A stretch of DNA of 7,962 nucleotides from an uncultured bacterium (GTDB taxonomy: Bacteria; Bacillota; Clostridia; Oscillospirales; Acutalibacteraceae): NCBI GenBank assembly GCA_905215105.1, contig CAJMOI010000090.1, forward strand, positions 1 to 7,962, in the 5' to 3' direction. The position numbers were made by a program, and so were the translations under genes. Numbering within the stretch: position 1 is the stretch's first letter; each line of letters opens with the position of its first letter. The notes beneath the pieces are model-generated. The model searched no databases, had not been told where the DNA came from, and was given only the letters and a program-made list of their open reading frames with translations. Below are positions 1 through 6,438 of the stretch, in pieces.

Positions 1-238
1 CGTTCGGGTCATTAAAATCGAGGGCTCCGTGGAGCTTGCGCCTTTGCTGGGGCTTTCCGATGCCATCGTGGATATTGTAGAGACAGGCTCCACTTTGAAG
101 GAAAACGGGCTGGAAGTAAAGGAGACGGTAGCGGATATTTCCGCCCGGCTGATCGTGAACACTGCCAGCATGAAGCTGCGCAAGCAGGAGATTGAAGCTC
201 TTTCTGCAAAAATGGAAGAGGCCATTCAAACAAAATAA
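1..238 (+). CDS. hisG: ATP phosphoribosyltransferase, short form, C-terminal part (HisG)
   Basis: Only the last 78 codons are present; the gene enters from the left with its first full codon at base 2 and stops with TAA at 236-238. HisG condenses ATP with PRPP, the first and controlling step of histidine synthesis, in the cytoplasm. The visible part shows the conserved HisG sequence GSVELAPLLGLSDAIVDIVE, followed by TGSTLKENGLEV and ISARLIVNTAS. The protein ends about 30 residues after that segment, with no room for the C-terminal regulatory domain of long HisG. It is therefore the short form, which in known systems needs the HisZ regulatory subunit; hisZ would be expected upstream but is not visible. 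The gap to hisD is 35 bases, so the two are almost certainly cotranscribed. Codon 29-31 is an internal GTG valine, not a start, because the conserved reading frame continues upstream of it. Confidence 0.96.
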   Translation, partial: VRVIKIEGSVELAPLLGLSDAIVDIVETGSTLKENGLEVKETVADISARLIVNTASMKLRKQEIEALSAKMEEAIQTK

Positions 239-273
239 AATGCTGTAATGCTTGTTAGTAAGGAGGTATTCCT

Positions 274-1566
274 GTGATTCAAACCGTAACCGGCAGCGCG
301 GAAGTCTGCCGTGGATTTATTGAAAAGCTGAAAGAGCGTATTGGAGAAAACGACCGGAAAGTAGACGGCATTGTGGCCGAAATCATCGAAACCGTGCGGA
401 AAAACGGCGATGCTGCGGTGCGTGCCTATACGGAAAAGTTTGACGGCAAAGCTCCGGAAAAGACGGAGATTTCCAAAGAAGAGCTGAAAGAGCTGGCATC
501 CCAGTGCGACCCCAAGTTCCTTTCCGCGCTGGAAAAAGCCGCCGCCAATATCCGGGACTTCCACCAGCGGCAAAAGCAGCAGAGCTGGCTCACCACCCAG
601 AAAAACGGCGTGATGATGGGCCAGCGGGTGCGCGGCCTGCATCGTGTGGGTATCTATGTACCCGGCGGCACGGCAGCTTATCCGTCCTCTGTGCTGATGA
701 ACGCCATCCCCGCCAAAATCGCCGAGGTAGGGGAGATCATCATGGTGACGCCTCCTGCCAAAAACGGCAAGCCCAACCCGGACATTATGGCAGCCGCGCT
801 GGTGGCCGGTGTGGACAGGGTGTTCCTCATGGGCGGCGCACAGGCAGTGGCAGCGCTGGCCTTTGGCACCGAAACGGTTCCCAAGGTGGACAAGATTGTG
901 GGCCCGGGCAATATCTTTGTAGCCACGGCGAAAAAGCAGCTGTACGGCACGGTGGATATCGATATGATTGCAGGCCCCAGTGAGATTCTGATTGTCGCTG
1001 ACGAAACGGCAAAGCCCGCCTATCTGGCGGCAGATTTGATGTCTCAGGCAGAACATGACCGGATGGCTTCCTCCATCCTCATCACCACCAGCGAACAGCT
1101 GGCGGCGGAAACGGTGCAGGAATTGGAAAAGCAAATGGCCACCCTGTCCCGAAAGGACATTATCGACGAAGCCCTCACGAATTTTGGCGCGATTATTGTT
1201 TGCGAAACCATGGACGAAGCGGTGGAGTTTGCCAACGACCTTGCTCCGGAGCATTTGGAAGTTTGCTGTGAGAACCCCATGGAGTATGTGGGGCGGATGG
1301 ACAACGCCGGTTCGGTGTTTTTGGGCAACTATTCCCCCGAACCGCTGGGCGACTATTTTGCAGGCCCGAACCATGTGCTTCCCACCAGCGGTACGGCGCG
1401 GTTTTTCTCGCCCCTGTCGGTGGACAGCTTTGTGAAGAAATCCAGCTTTATCTATTACACCAAACCGGCTCTGAAAGAAGCGGCGGAGGACATTATCTGT
1501 CTGGCCGAAACCGAGGGTCTGACCGCCCATGCCAATTCCATTCAGGTGCGGAAAAAGGACTTTTAA
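274..1566 (+). CDS. hisD: Histidinol dehydrogenase (HisD)
   Basis: A full-length 430-residue zinc enzyme of the cytoplasm that oxidises L-histidinol to L-histidine in two NAD-dependent steps, the last of the pathway. The start is GTG at 274, chosen because AGGAGG (261-266) lies 7 bases upstream and the N-terminus then has the usual family length. Visible family motifs are VGIYVPGGTAAYPSS (residues 125-139), AGPSEIL (233-239), SQAEHD (257-262), PEHLE (325-329) and GDYFAGPNHVLPTSG (359-373). Q258, H261, D360 and H419 match the known zinc ligands, and E326/H327 match the catalytic pair, so the enzyme looks intact. It follows hisG closely. After its stop the operon is interrupted by a 308-base gene-free stretch before hisC. 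No terminator with a U-tract follows hisD. Confidence 0.98.
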   Translation: MIQTVTGSAEVCRGFIEKLKERIGENDRKVDGIVAEIIETVRKNGDAAVRAYTEKFDGKAPEKTEISKEELKELASQCDPKFLSALEKAAANIRDFHQRQKQQSWLTTQKNGVMMGQRVRGLHRVGIYVPGGTAAYPSSVLMNAIPAKIAEVGEIIMVTPPAKNGKPNPDIMAAALVAGVDRVFLMGGAQAVAALAFGTETVPKVDKIVGPGNIFVATAKKQLYGTVDIDMIAGPSEILIVADETAKPAYLAADLMSQAEHDRMASSILITTSEQLAAETVQELEKQMATLSRKDIIDEALTNFGAIIVCETMDEAVEFANDLAPEHLEVCCENPMEYVGRMDNAGSVFLGNYSPEPLGDYFAGPNHVLPTSGTARFFSPLSVDSFVKKSSFIYYTKPALKEAAEDIICLAETEGLTAHANSIQVRKKDF

Positions 1567-1845
1567 AGCGGCGCGGAGCGGTATACGGTTTCCAAAGGGG
1601 ATTATCCCCTTTGGCGAGGGGTGTTGTTTGCCAGTGGCAAACGTTGAACACCGACCGAGCCGGCAGGCGAGAACTGGGGCGAGGAGCCCCCAAAAAGCGA
1701 AGCGTAAGCGAGCTCGTAAAAGGATAACTGTTTACGCAAAACAACAAGAGCTGCCAAGGGCAGCGCGAGCAAACAGAGCGCTGAACCCCAAAATACGCAT
1801 AACCAAACCCGTGCCAACCTCAAGAGCAACGAAGAAGCGCACAAT
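1567..1845. repeat. Gene-free block rich in inverted repeats, possible interspersed element
   Basis: This 308-base gap between hisD and hisC is far longer than the other gaps in the operon (9 to 112 bases) and carries no credible gene. It is packed with perfect short inverted repeats. Arms CCAAAGGGGA/TCCCCTTTGG lie at 1592-1601 and 1605-1614 with a 3-base loop. GTGTTGTTTGCC/GGCAAAC plus AACAC lie at 1621-1632, 1636-1642 and 1647-1651, forming a 12-bp stem with a 4-base bulge. GGGGC/GCCCC lie at 1676-1680 and 1686-1690, GCGTAA/TTACGC at 1702-1707 and 1732-1737, and GCTGCC/GGCAGC at 1750-1755 and 1759-1764. None is followed by a U-run, so they are not intrinsic terminators. The density of stems suggests a small non-coding mobile or interspersed repeat inserted into the operon, or a structured RNA. 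I recall similar GC-rich intergenic blocks in gut Clostridia, but this is unverified memory. The ends are approximate. Confidence 0.5.
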
Positions 1846-1874
1846 TTGTAATATATTTGAAACGAGGGAAGACC

Positions 1875-2927
1875 ATGTACCAGCTCAACGAGAAAATCCG
1901 CAATCTAAAGCCCTATGACCCCATTTCCGGGGAATATGCCGTCCGGCTGGACGCCAACGAGTCCTTTTTTGGCCTGCCGGAGGATCTTCGGCAGGAGTTT
2001 GCTCACATTGCATCGGAGCTGGTGCTGAACCGCTACCCCGACCCCCTTTCCACCGAGGTATGCAAAGCCTTTGCCGACTACTATCAGGTTCCCGTGGAGA
2101 ACGTTACCGCCGGTAACGGCTCTGATGAGCTGATTTCCATTATCTGCAATTCCTTTCTGGAAAAGGGCGACGCTTTCCTGACACTGGAGCCGGATTTCTC
2201 CATGTACCGCTTTTATGGCGTTATTGCGGAAGGCGTGCCCGTCACCCTGCAAAAGCCGGAAAACCTGCGGATTGACGTGGATGAAGTCATCCGAGTGTGC
2301 CGGGAAAAGGACATCAAGCTGCTGATTTTCTCCAATCCCTGTAACCCCACTTCACTGGGACTGGGCCGGGAAGAAGTACGGCGGCTGATTACATCGATTG
2401 ACGCGTTGGTGGTGCTGGACGAAGCCTATATGGACTTCTGGGATCAGAGCTTGCTGTCGGAGTTCGACCAGTATGATAACCTGCTGATTCTCCGCACCTG
2501 CTCCAAGGCCTTTGGCGGTGCTGCCCTGCGGCTGGGGTTTGCGGTGGGCGCACTGCCGCTGACCAACGCACTGAAAGCGGTGAAGTCTCCCTATAATCTG
2601 AACTCCTTTACTCAGGCGGCCGGAGCTGCGCTTCTTCGCCGGAAAGAGGAATCCAAAGCCGCGCTGGCCGAAATCCTCCTTTCCAAAAAGGAGCTGCTGG
2701 ACGGCGTAAAGGCGCTGGCGGAAAGGTTCCCCGGCGAAATGGAAGTTTTTGAGAGTGACACCAATTTTGTGTTTATCCGCACCGGCAAGTATGCGGAGAT
2801 TTTCCGGTATATGCTGGAAAAGGGCATCGCCATCCGGAAGTTTGCCGGGTATCTGCGAATTACCGCCGGAACCCGTGAGGAAAACCGGGCGGTGCTGGAC
2901 GCGCTGCAAGAATTTTTCACCAGATAA
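1875..2927 (+). CDS. hisC: Histidinol-phosphate aminotransferase (HisC)
   Basis: A 350-residue class I/II PLP aminotransferase that converts imidazole acetol phosphate plus glutamate to L-histidinol phosphate in the cytoplasm. Family marks include LDANE near residues 25-29, RYPDP (53-57), GNGSDELI (80-87), FSNPCNPTS (152-160) and LDEAYMDF (181-188). The PLP-binding block is RTCSKAFGGAALRLG, with the Schiff-base lysine at K211 and the phosphate-binding arginine at R219. YLRITAGTREEN near the C-terminus supplies the arginine that usually binds the substrate carboxylate. The start is ATG 1875, with GAGGGA (1864-1869) about 6 bases upstream; an in-frame ATG at 1857 would add six residues without a ribosome site. 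HisC enzymes often also transaminate aromatic amino acids, which sequence alone cannot settle. hisB follows after 15 bases. Confidence 0.97.
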   Translation: MYQLNEKIRNLKPYDPISGEYAVRLDANESFFGLPEDLRQEFAHIASELVLNRYPDPLSTEVCKAFADYYQVPVENVTAGNGSDELISIICNSFLEKGDAFLTLEPDFSMYRFYGVIAEGVPVTLQKPENLRIDVDEVIRVCREKDIKLLIFSNPCNPTSLGLGREEVRRLITSIDALVVLDEAYMDFWDQSLLSEFDQYDNLLILRTCSKAFGGAALRLGFAVGALPLTNALKAVKSPYNLNSFTQAAGAALLRRKEESKAALAEILLSKKELLDGVKALAERFPGEMEVFESDTNFVFIRTGKYAEIFRYMLEKGIAIRKFAGYLRITAGTREENRAVLDALQEFFTR

Positions 2928-2942
2928 AGAGGGGGCAGAGAC

Positions 2943-3521
2943 ATGGAACGCATTGCACAAGCGGCGAGAAAATCCAGGGAAACGGACATCAGCGTGACGG
3001 TTTCACTGGACGGCGGCTCGGTGGAGATTGAGACAGGCATCGGCTTTTTTGACCACATGCTCACAGCGCTGGCCGTTCACGGCGGCTTTGGCCTGAAGGT
3101 CCACACAGAGGGCGATTTGTATGTGGACTGTCACCATACCATTGAGGATACCGGCATTGTGCTGGGACAGGCTTTTGCCAAAGCGCTGGGGGATAAAGGC
3201 GGAATCTGCCGGTTCGGCAGCTTTTTCGTGCCTATGGACGAAGCTCTGGCCTTTGCGTCCGTTGATATCAGCGGGCGTCCGTTTCTGGTGTTCCAGGGGG
3301 AATTCCCGGAAGAGCGGGTGGGGGACTTTGACACCTGCATGACCGAGGAGTTTTTCCGGGCGCTGGCCTTTAACGCCGGAATGACGCTGCATCTGCGGGT
3401 GGAGTACGGCAAAAACTCCCATCACATGATCGAGGCCCTTTTCAAGGCGGCGGCCCATGCATTGCGGGAAGCAACAGCCCTCAGCGGCGGCGGGGTACTT
3501 TCCACCAAGGGAATTTTATGA
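2943..3521 (+). CDS. hisB: Imidazoleglycerol-phosphate dehydratase (HisB)
   Basis: A 192-residue monofunctional dehydratase that converts imidazole glycerol phosphate to imidazole acetol phosphate, the substrate of HisC. The protein has the two similar halves of the family. The two manganese-binding signatures are HHTIED (residues 64-69) and HHMIEA (160-165), with FDHML at 36-40, RETDI at 12-16 and the typical C-terminal end LSTKGIL. Length and ends match the stand-alone family; there is no fused histidinol-phosphatase domain of the enterobacterial type. A separate phosphatase (for example a PHP-type HisK) must therefore exist elsewhere. The start is ATG 2943 with GAGGGGG at 2929-2935. The gene after it in the operon is hisA-hisI, not hisH, which commonly lies here in Firmicute operons. 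The last codons overlap a candidate promoter for the downstream genes. Confidence 0.97.
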   Translation: MERIAQAARKSRETDISVTVSLDGGSVEIETGIGFFDHMLTALAVHGGFGLKVHTEGDLYVDCHHTIEDTGIVLGQAFAKALGDKGGICRFGSFFVPMDEALAFASVDISGRPFLVFQGEFPEERVGDFDTCMTEEFFRALAFNAGMTLHLRVEYGKNSHHMIEALFKAAAHALREATALSGGGVLSTKGIL

Positions 3522-3527
3522 TATACT
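3499..3527 (+). promoter_or_regulatory. Candidate internal promoter ahead of hisA-hisI
   Basis: TTTCCA (3499-3504) and TATACT (3522-3527) are separated by 17 bases, and TG at 3519-3520 sits one base before the -10 box, making an extended -10 element. It overlaps the 3' end of hisB. If real, it would give the hisA-hisI and hisE genes a second transcript with a leader of about 100 bases. The -35 match is only 4 of 6, so this is suggestive rather than firm. Confidence 0.38.
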
Positions 3528-3579
3528 GAATACAGAAATTGCCAATTGAAAAGAGAAGAAAGAAAAGAAAATCTGCCAG

Positions 3580-3618
3580 TCCCACACGGTGGGAACGGAT
3601 TCGGCGGCTGGACCGCCG
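3580..3618 (+). promoter_or_regulatory. Two tandem hairpins in the leader of hisA-hisI
   Basis: The first perfect stem pairs TCCCAC (3580-3585) with GTGGGA (3589-3594) over a 3-base loop. The second pairs CGGCGG (3602-3607) with CCGCCG (3613-3618) over a 5-base loop. They are only 7 bases apart, follow a purine-rich A/G tract (3548-3571), and end just before the ribosome binding site AGGAAG (3623-3628). No U-tract follows, so they are not intrinsic terminators. They could stabilise or process the mRNA or control translation of the fusion gene; that role is inferred. Confidence 0.5.
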
Positions 3619-3633
3619 GGAAAGGAAGACTGT

Positions 3634-4707
3634 ATGGTTATTTTACCTGCCATTGACCTCCATGAAGGACAGTGTGTCCGATTGAATCAGGGTGATTATG
3701 CCACTGCACAGAAGGTTGCCGAGAATGCGGTGGAGACAGCCCGGCGTTTTGCCAATGCCGGAGCCCGCTGGCTCCATGTGGTGGATCTGGACGGCGCAAA
3801 AGCCGCAAAGCCCCTGAATGACAGCACCATTTTTGAAATTGTAAAGGATACCCAGATGCATGTGGAAGTGGGCGGCGGTATCCGGGACATGAACACCGTG
3901 GAGTATTACCTGCAAAACGGCGTGTCGAGAATCATTTTGGGCTCTGCCGCTTTGAGAAGTCCCGAATTTGTGAAAGAAGCCGTGCAGAAATACGGCAAGA
4001 AAATCGCCGTGGGCATTGACGCCCGGGACGGAAAAGTCGCCGCGGAAGGCTGGCTGGAGACCTCCGATGTGGACTATCTGGAAATGGCCAAGCGCATGGA
4101 GGATATCGGCGTCCGGTATCTGATTGTCACAGATATCTCCCGGGACGGGATGCTCAACGGCCCCAATCTGGTCATGCTGGATAAAATCAACAACGCGGTT
4201 TCCTGCAACATCATCGCCAGCGGCGGTGTGAGCAATCTGAAAGACATCATTGACCTCCATGAGCTGAACCTGTACGGAGCCATCTGTGGAAAGTCTCTGT
4301 ATGCGGGTTCGCTGGATCTGAAAACCGCCGTGCTGGCTGCACACCGGATTTCCGGTAAGCACATGCACTCCGAAGAGGCCATGGACGATTTTGTGGAGCA
4401 GTATTTTCAGAAGGGCGACCTGATTCCCGCAGTGGTGCAGGAAGCCGCTACCGGTGAAATCCTCATGCTGGCCTATATGAACCGGGAGTCTTTGAAACGC
4501 ACTTTTGCCACCGGCTACACCTGGTTCTACAGCCGCAGCCGCCAGACCCTCTGGAACAAGGGCGCAACCTCCGGCCATGTGCAGAAAGTGGTTTCCATTC
4601 ACGCAGACTGTGACGACGACGCGCTGGTGGTGAAGGTCATCCAGACCGGAAACGCCTGCCACACCGGTTCCCACAGCTGTTTCTTTAAAAATATCTGGAA
4701 TCAGTAA
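3634..4707 (+). CDS. hisA-hisI: HisA-HisI fusion: ProFAR isomerase / phosphoribosyl-AMP cyclohydrolase
   Basis: A single 357-residue ORF holds two complete enzymes. Residues 1-240 are HisA, the (beta-alpha)8 barrel isomerase of step 4: AIDL with catalytic D8, VVDLDGAK (49-56), EVGGGIRD (78-85), GIDARDG with D129, TDISRDGMLNGPN (166-178), and ASGGV then GAICGKSLYAG for the second phosphate site. Residues 250-357 are HisI, the step 3 cyclohydrolase: LIPAVVQ, EILMLAYMN, SRSRQTLWNKGATSGHVQ, the metal-binding DCDDD (325-329), and ACHTG...SCF with C326, C342 and C349 as likely zinc ligands. Step 3 makes the substrate of step 4, so the order suits metabolic coupling. The start is ATG 3634 with AGGAAG 5 bases upstream; an in-frame GTG at 3589 would run through the leader hairpins. 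hisF often lies between hisA and hisI and is absent here. HisI is usually seen free or fused to HisE, so this partner is unusual. Confidence 0.95.
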   Translation: MVILPAIDLHEGQCVRLNQGDYATAQKVAENAVETARRFANAGARWLHVVDLDGAKAAKPLNDSTIFEIVKDTQMHVEVGGGIRDMNTVEYYLQNGVSRIILGSAALRSPEFVKEAVQKYGKKIAVGIDARDGKVAAEGWLETSDVDYLEMAKRMEDIGVRYLIVTDISRDGMLNGPNLVMLDKINNAVSCNIIASGGVSNLKDIIDLHELNLYGAICGKSLYAGSLDLKTAVLAAHRISGKHMHSEEAMDDFVEQYFQKGDLIPAVVQEAATGEILMLAYMNRESLKRTFATGYTWFYSRSRQTLWNKGATSGHVQKVVSIHADCDDDALVVKVIQTGNACHTGSHSCFFKNIWNQ

Positions 4708-4725
4708 CAGAAAGGAATGAGCCCC

Positions 4726-5052
4726 ATGAACAACGCATTACAGGCTTTGTATGAAACCGTTGTCAGCCGCAAGGAAGAAAAGCAGGAGGGCTCCTATACC
4801 TGCTATCTTTTTGAAAAAGGGCTGGATAAAATTCTGAAAAAGTGCGGGGAAGAGTGCAGCGAGGTGATTATCGCCGCGAAGAACGGGGATAACAATGAAA
4901 CTGTGCTGGAAATTTCCGACCTGCTGTATCATCTGATGGTGCTGATGGTCAACGAGGGCATCACTTTGGAAGAAGTGGAAGCAGAGTTGGCCAAGCGCAG
5001 CAATAAGACCGGCAACCTGAAAACCTTCCATCAGGTGGACAAAAACTCCTGA
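4726..5052 (+). CDS. hisE: Phosphoribosyl-ATP pyrophosphatase (HisE)
   Basis: A 108-residue MazG-fold pyrophosphohydrolase that converts phosphoribosyl-ATP to phosphoribosyl-AMP (step 2), feeding the HisI domain encoded just upstream. Family marks are KGLDKILKKCGEECSEVIIA (residues 31-50), with metal-binding acids E42, E43 and E46, and EISDLLYHLMVLM (62-74) with E62 and D65. The ending AKRSNKTG resembles the usual family end. The start is taken at ATG 4726 because AAAGGA (4711-4716) is 9 bases before it; the in-frame ATG at 4717 directly abuts that site. It is the last his gene here, 18 bases after the fusion gene, and a hairpin terminator follows. HisE is encoded separately rather than as a HisIE fusion. 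Confidence 0.96.
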   Translation: MNNALQALYETVVSRKEEKQEGSYTCYLFEKGLDKILKKCGEECSEVIIAAKNGDNNETVLEISDLLYHLMVLMVNEGITLEEVEAELAKRSNKTGNLKTFHQVDKNS

Positions 5053-5076
5053 CCCGTCCCTGTCATCTGCAAAGAA

Positions 5077-5117
5077 AATCCCCGAAGCCGTCCTGTCAAG
5101 GAACCGCTTCGGGGATT
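5077..5117. terminator. Shared terminator of the his operon and the convergent degT-family gene
   Basis: A perfect 12-bp stem pairs AATCCCCGAAGC (5077-5088) with GCTTCGGGGATT (5106-5117). The loop can fold further through TCCT/AGGA. On the - strand the stem is followed by TTTTCTTT, a good U-tract for the aminotransferase transcript. On the + strand the tail (CTGTCTGTTCT) is weaker but still U-rich, and the hairpin begins 24 bases after the hisE stop. Confidence 0.85.
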
Positions 5118-5136
5118 CTGTCTGTTCTGGTGGTTC

Positions 5137-6315
5137 TCAGCGGTGATACTTTTCGATGATATCCGCCACTGCATCGATGACGTACTGCACCTGTTCGTCG
5201 GTCATGGTGGGGTACAGGGGCAGGGAGATAATCCGGTCAAAGTGCTTTTCCGTGTTGGGGAAATCGCCTTCCTGATAGCCGAACCGGCTGCGGTAAGCGC
5301 TCATCAGGTGAACGGGGATAAAGTGAACGCTGGTGCCCACATTGCGCTCGTTCAGCTCCACGATGAACTGGTCCCGGTCAATGGTCAGCATCTCCGGACG
5401 AATCCGCATCACATACAGATGCCAGCAGTGGGTGGTGTACTCCGGCACTTCCGGCATATCCAGCGCATCCATTTTGCAGAAGGCTTCCTGATATCTGGCG
5501 GCAATAGACAGGCGTTTTTCCTGCATTTCTTCCAGACGTGCCAGCTGGTGCAGACCCAGCGCTGCCTGAATGTCGAACATATTGTACTTGAAGCCCGGCT
5601 CGACAATGTCGTATTTCCAGGTGCCGCCCTTGGCATAGCGGTTCCAGGCGTTGCGGCTCATGCCGTGGCTGGTGAGAATTCTGGCCCGCTCGGCAATGTC
5701 ATCCCGGTCTGTTACCAGCATACCGCCTTCACCGGTGCACAGGTTCTTGGTGGCGTAAAAGCTGTAGGAAGCAGCGCCCCGCAGCTGGTTTCCAATGAGA
5801 CGGCCTTTATAGCGGCTCCAAAGGGCATGAGCGGCGTCCTCGGAAACATACAGGCCGTGCTTGTCCGCGATTTCATAAATCCGATCCAGGTCGCACACCT
5901 GTCCGCTGTAATGTACCGGCACGATGGCCTTGGTTTTCGGGGTGATCTTCTTTTCGATTTCGTCCGGGTCAATACAGCCGGTGCGGTAATCGATGTCGGC
6001 AAAAACAGGAGTTGCGCCGGTGTGGATGATGGTGCTGGCCGTGGAAGCGAAGGTCATGGGGGTGGTGATGACTTCATCGCCGGGGCCGATGTCCTGACTG
6101 AGCAGGGACACATGAAGGGCAGCTGTGCAGGAGTTCACCGCAACGGCGTGTTTTGCCCCCAGATAGTCGGCAAACCGCTTTTCAAACTCGATGGTTTTGG
6201 GGCCTTTTGCCAGCCAGCCGGAACGCAGGGTATCGACTACCTCGTTGATTTCCGCGTCGGTAATGTCGGGCACATTATAGGGAATAAAGGTATCTCTTTT
6301 TTGAAACTGACTCAT
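5137..6315 (-). CDS. DegT/DnrJ/EryC1/StrS-family PLP sugar aminotransferase
   Basis: A 392-residue PLP enzyme of the family that transfers an amino group to keto-sugar nucleotides for cell-surface glycans or secondary metabolites. It resembles ArnB/PseC-type members along its whole length. Marks are SGWLAKGPKTIEFE (32-45), NSCTAALH (61-68), GDEVITTPMTF (79-89), KAIVPVHYSGQ (129-139), SEDAAHAL (158-165, with D160 and H163 near the cofactor) and SFYATKNLCTGEGGM (185-199) with Schiff-base lysine K190. The C-terminal half carries PGFKYNMFDIQAALGL and SLPLYPTMT. The start is ATG 6315, where the conserved N-terminus begins, with GAAAGG (6328-6333) 12 bases upstream; the in-frame ATG at 6354 has no ribosome site. 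It stands alone, with no glycosyltransferase or nucleotide-sugar dehydratase beside it, so the substrate cannot be named. I saw no convincing promoter on its strand. Confidence 0.93.
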   Translation of the reverse strand: MSQFQKRDTFIPYNVPDITDAEINEVVDTLRSGWLAKGPKTIEFEKRFADYLGAKHAVAVNSCTAALHVSLLSQDIGPGDEVITTPMTFASTASTIIHTGATPVFADIDYRTGCIDPDEIEKKITPKTKAIVPVHYSGQVCDLDRIYEIADKHGLYVSEDAAHALWSRYKGRLIGNQLRGAASYSFYATKNLCTGEGGMLVTDRDDIAERARILTSHGMSRNAWNRYAKGGTWKYDIVEPGFKYNMFDIQAALGLHQLARLEEMQEKRLSIAARYQEAFCKMDALDMPEVPEYTTHCWHLYVMRIRPEMLTIDRDQFIVELNERNVGTSVHFIPVHLMSAYRSRFGYQEGDFPNTEKHFDRIISLPLYPTMTDEQVQYVIDAVADIIEKYHR

Positions 6316-6365
6316 GAGAGCACCGTACCTTTCTGTTTTCAAATCTGATAGCATGATAGACCAAA

Positions 6366-6379
6366 ATTATGAACATAAT
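6366..6379. promoter_or_regulatory. Small palindrome between divergent genes, possible operator
   Basis: ATTATG (6366-6371) and CATAAT (6374-6379) form a perfect inverted repeat with a 2-base spacer, 15 bases upstream of the -35 box of the rightward promoter. The position, between two divergently transcribed genes, would suit a dimeric regulator. A nearby direct repeat of TGATAG (6346-6351, 6354-6359) lies on the aminotransferase side. AT-rich palindromes this short can occur by chance. Confidence 0.3.
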
Positions 6380-6394
6380 GTGAATGAATGGCCT

Positions 6395-6423
6395 TTGACT
6401 TTCCCGGTGGTTCAGGCTATAAT
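6395..6423 (+). promoter_or_regulatory. Sigma-A-type promoter for the rhodanese-fruK unit
   Basis: TTGACT (6395-6400) matches the -35 consensus in 5 of 6 bases and TATAAT (6418-6423) is the perfect -10 box, with the ideal 17-base spacer. Transcription would start near 6430 and give a leader of roughly 48 bases before the ATG at 6478. This is the best promoter in the window and suggests strong constitutive or repressor-controlled expression. Confidence 0.85.
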
Positions 6424-6438
6424 CAGAAAAAAGAACCG

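Noticed and set aside
226..1530. 434-residue leftward ORF opposite hisD
   Set aside because: A shadow of the hisD codon pattern. It is rich in His, Arg and Gly with no family motif, while hisD on the other strand has every active-site residue.
1592..1614. Strong 10-bp hairpin after hisD as an intrinsic terminator
   Set aside because: No U-tract follows on the + strand, and the operon continues with hisC and hisB in the same direction.
1602..1844. 80-residue leftward ORF with a hydrophobic N-terminal stretch in the hisD-hisC gap
   Set aside because: It has no ribosome binding site, overlaps the inverted repeats, and ends at a stop inside a perfect hairpin. The block is open in several frames because of its composition, so this is more likely a by-product of a repeat element than a membrane protein.
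1845..1860. AT-rich stretch before hisC as a promoter
   Set aside because: TAATAT and TATATT resemble -10 boxes but no -35-like hexamer lies at a suitable distance.
3589..3633. Upstream GTG start that would add 15 residues to HisA-HisI
   Set aside because: The added residues are unlike any HisA N-terminus, the stretch forms hairpins, and ATG 3634 has a well-placed ribosome site with the conserved N-terminus right after it.
5143..6348. 401-residue rightward ORF opposite the DegT-family gene
   Set aside because: The opposite strand encodes a motif-complete PLP aminotransferase of full length. This ORF has no recognisable motif and starts within the shared terminator region.
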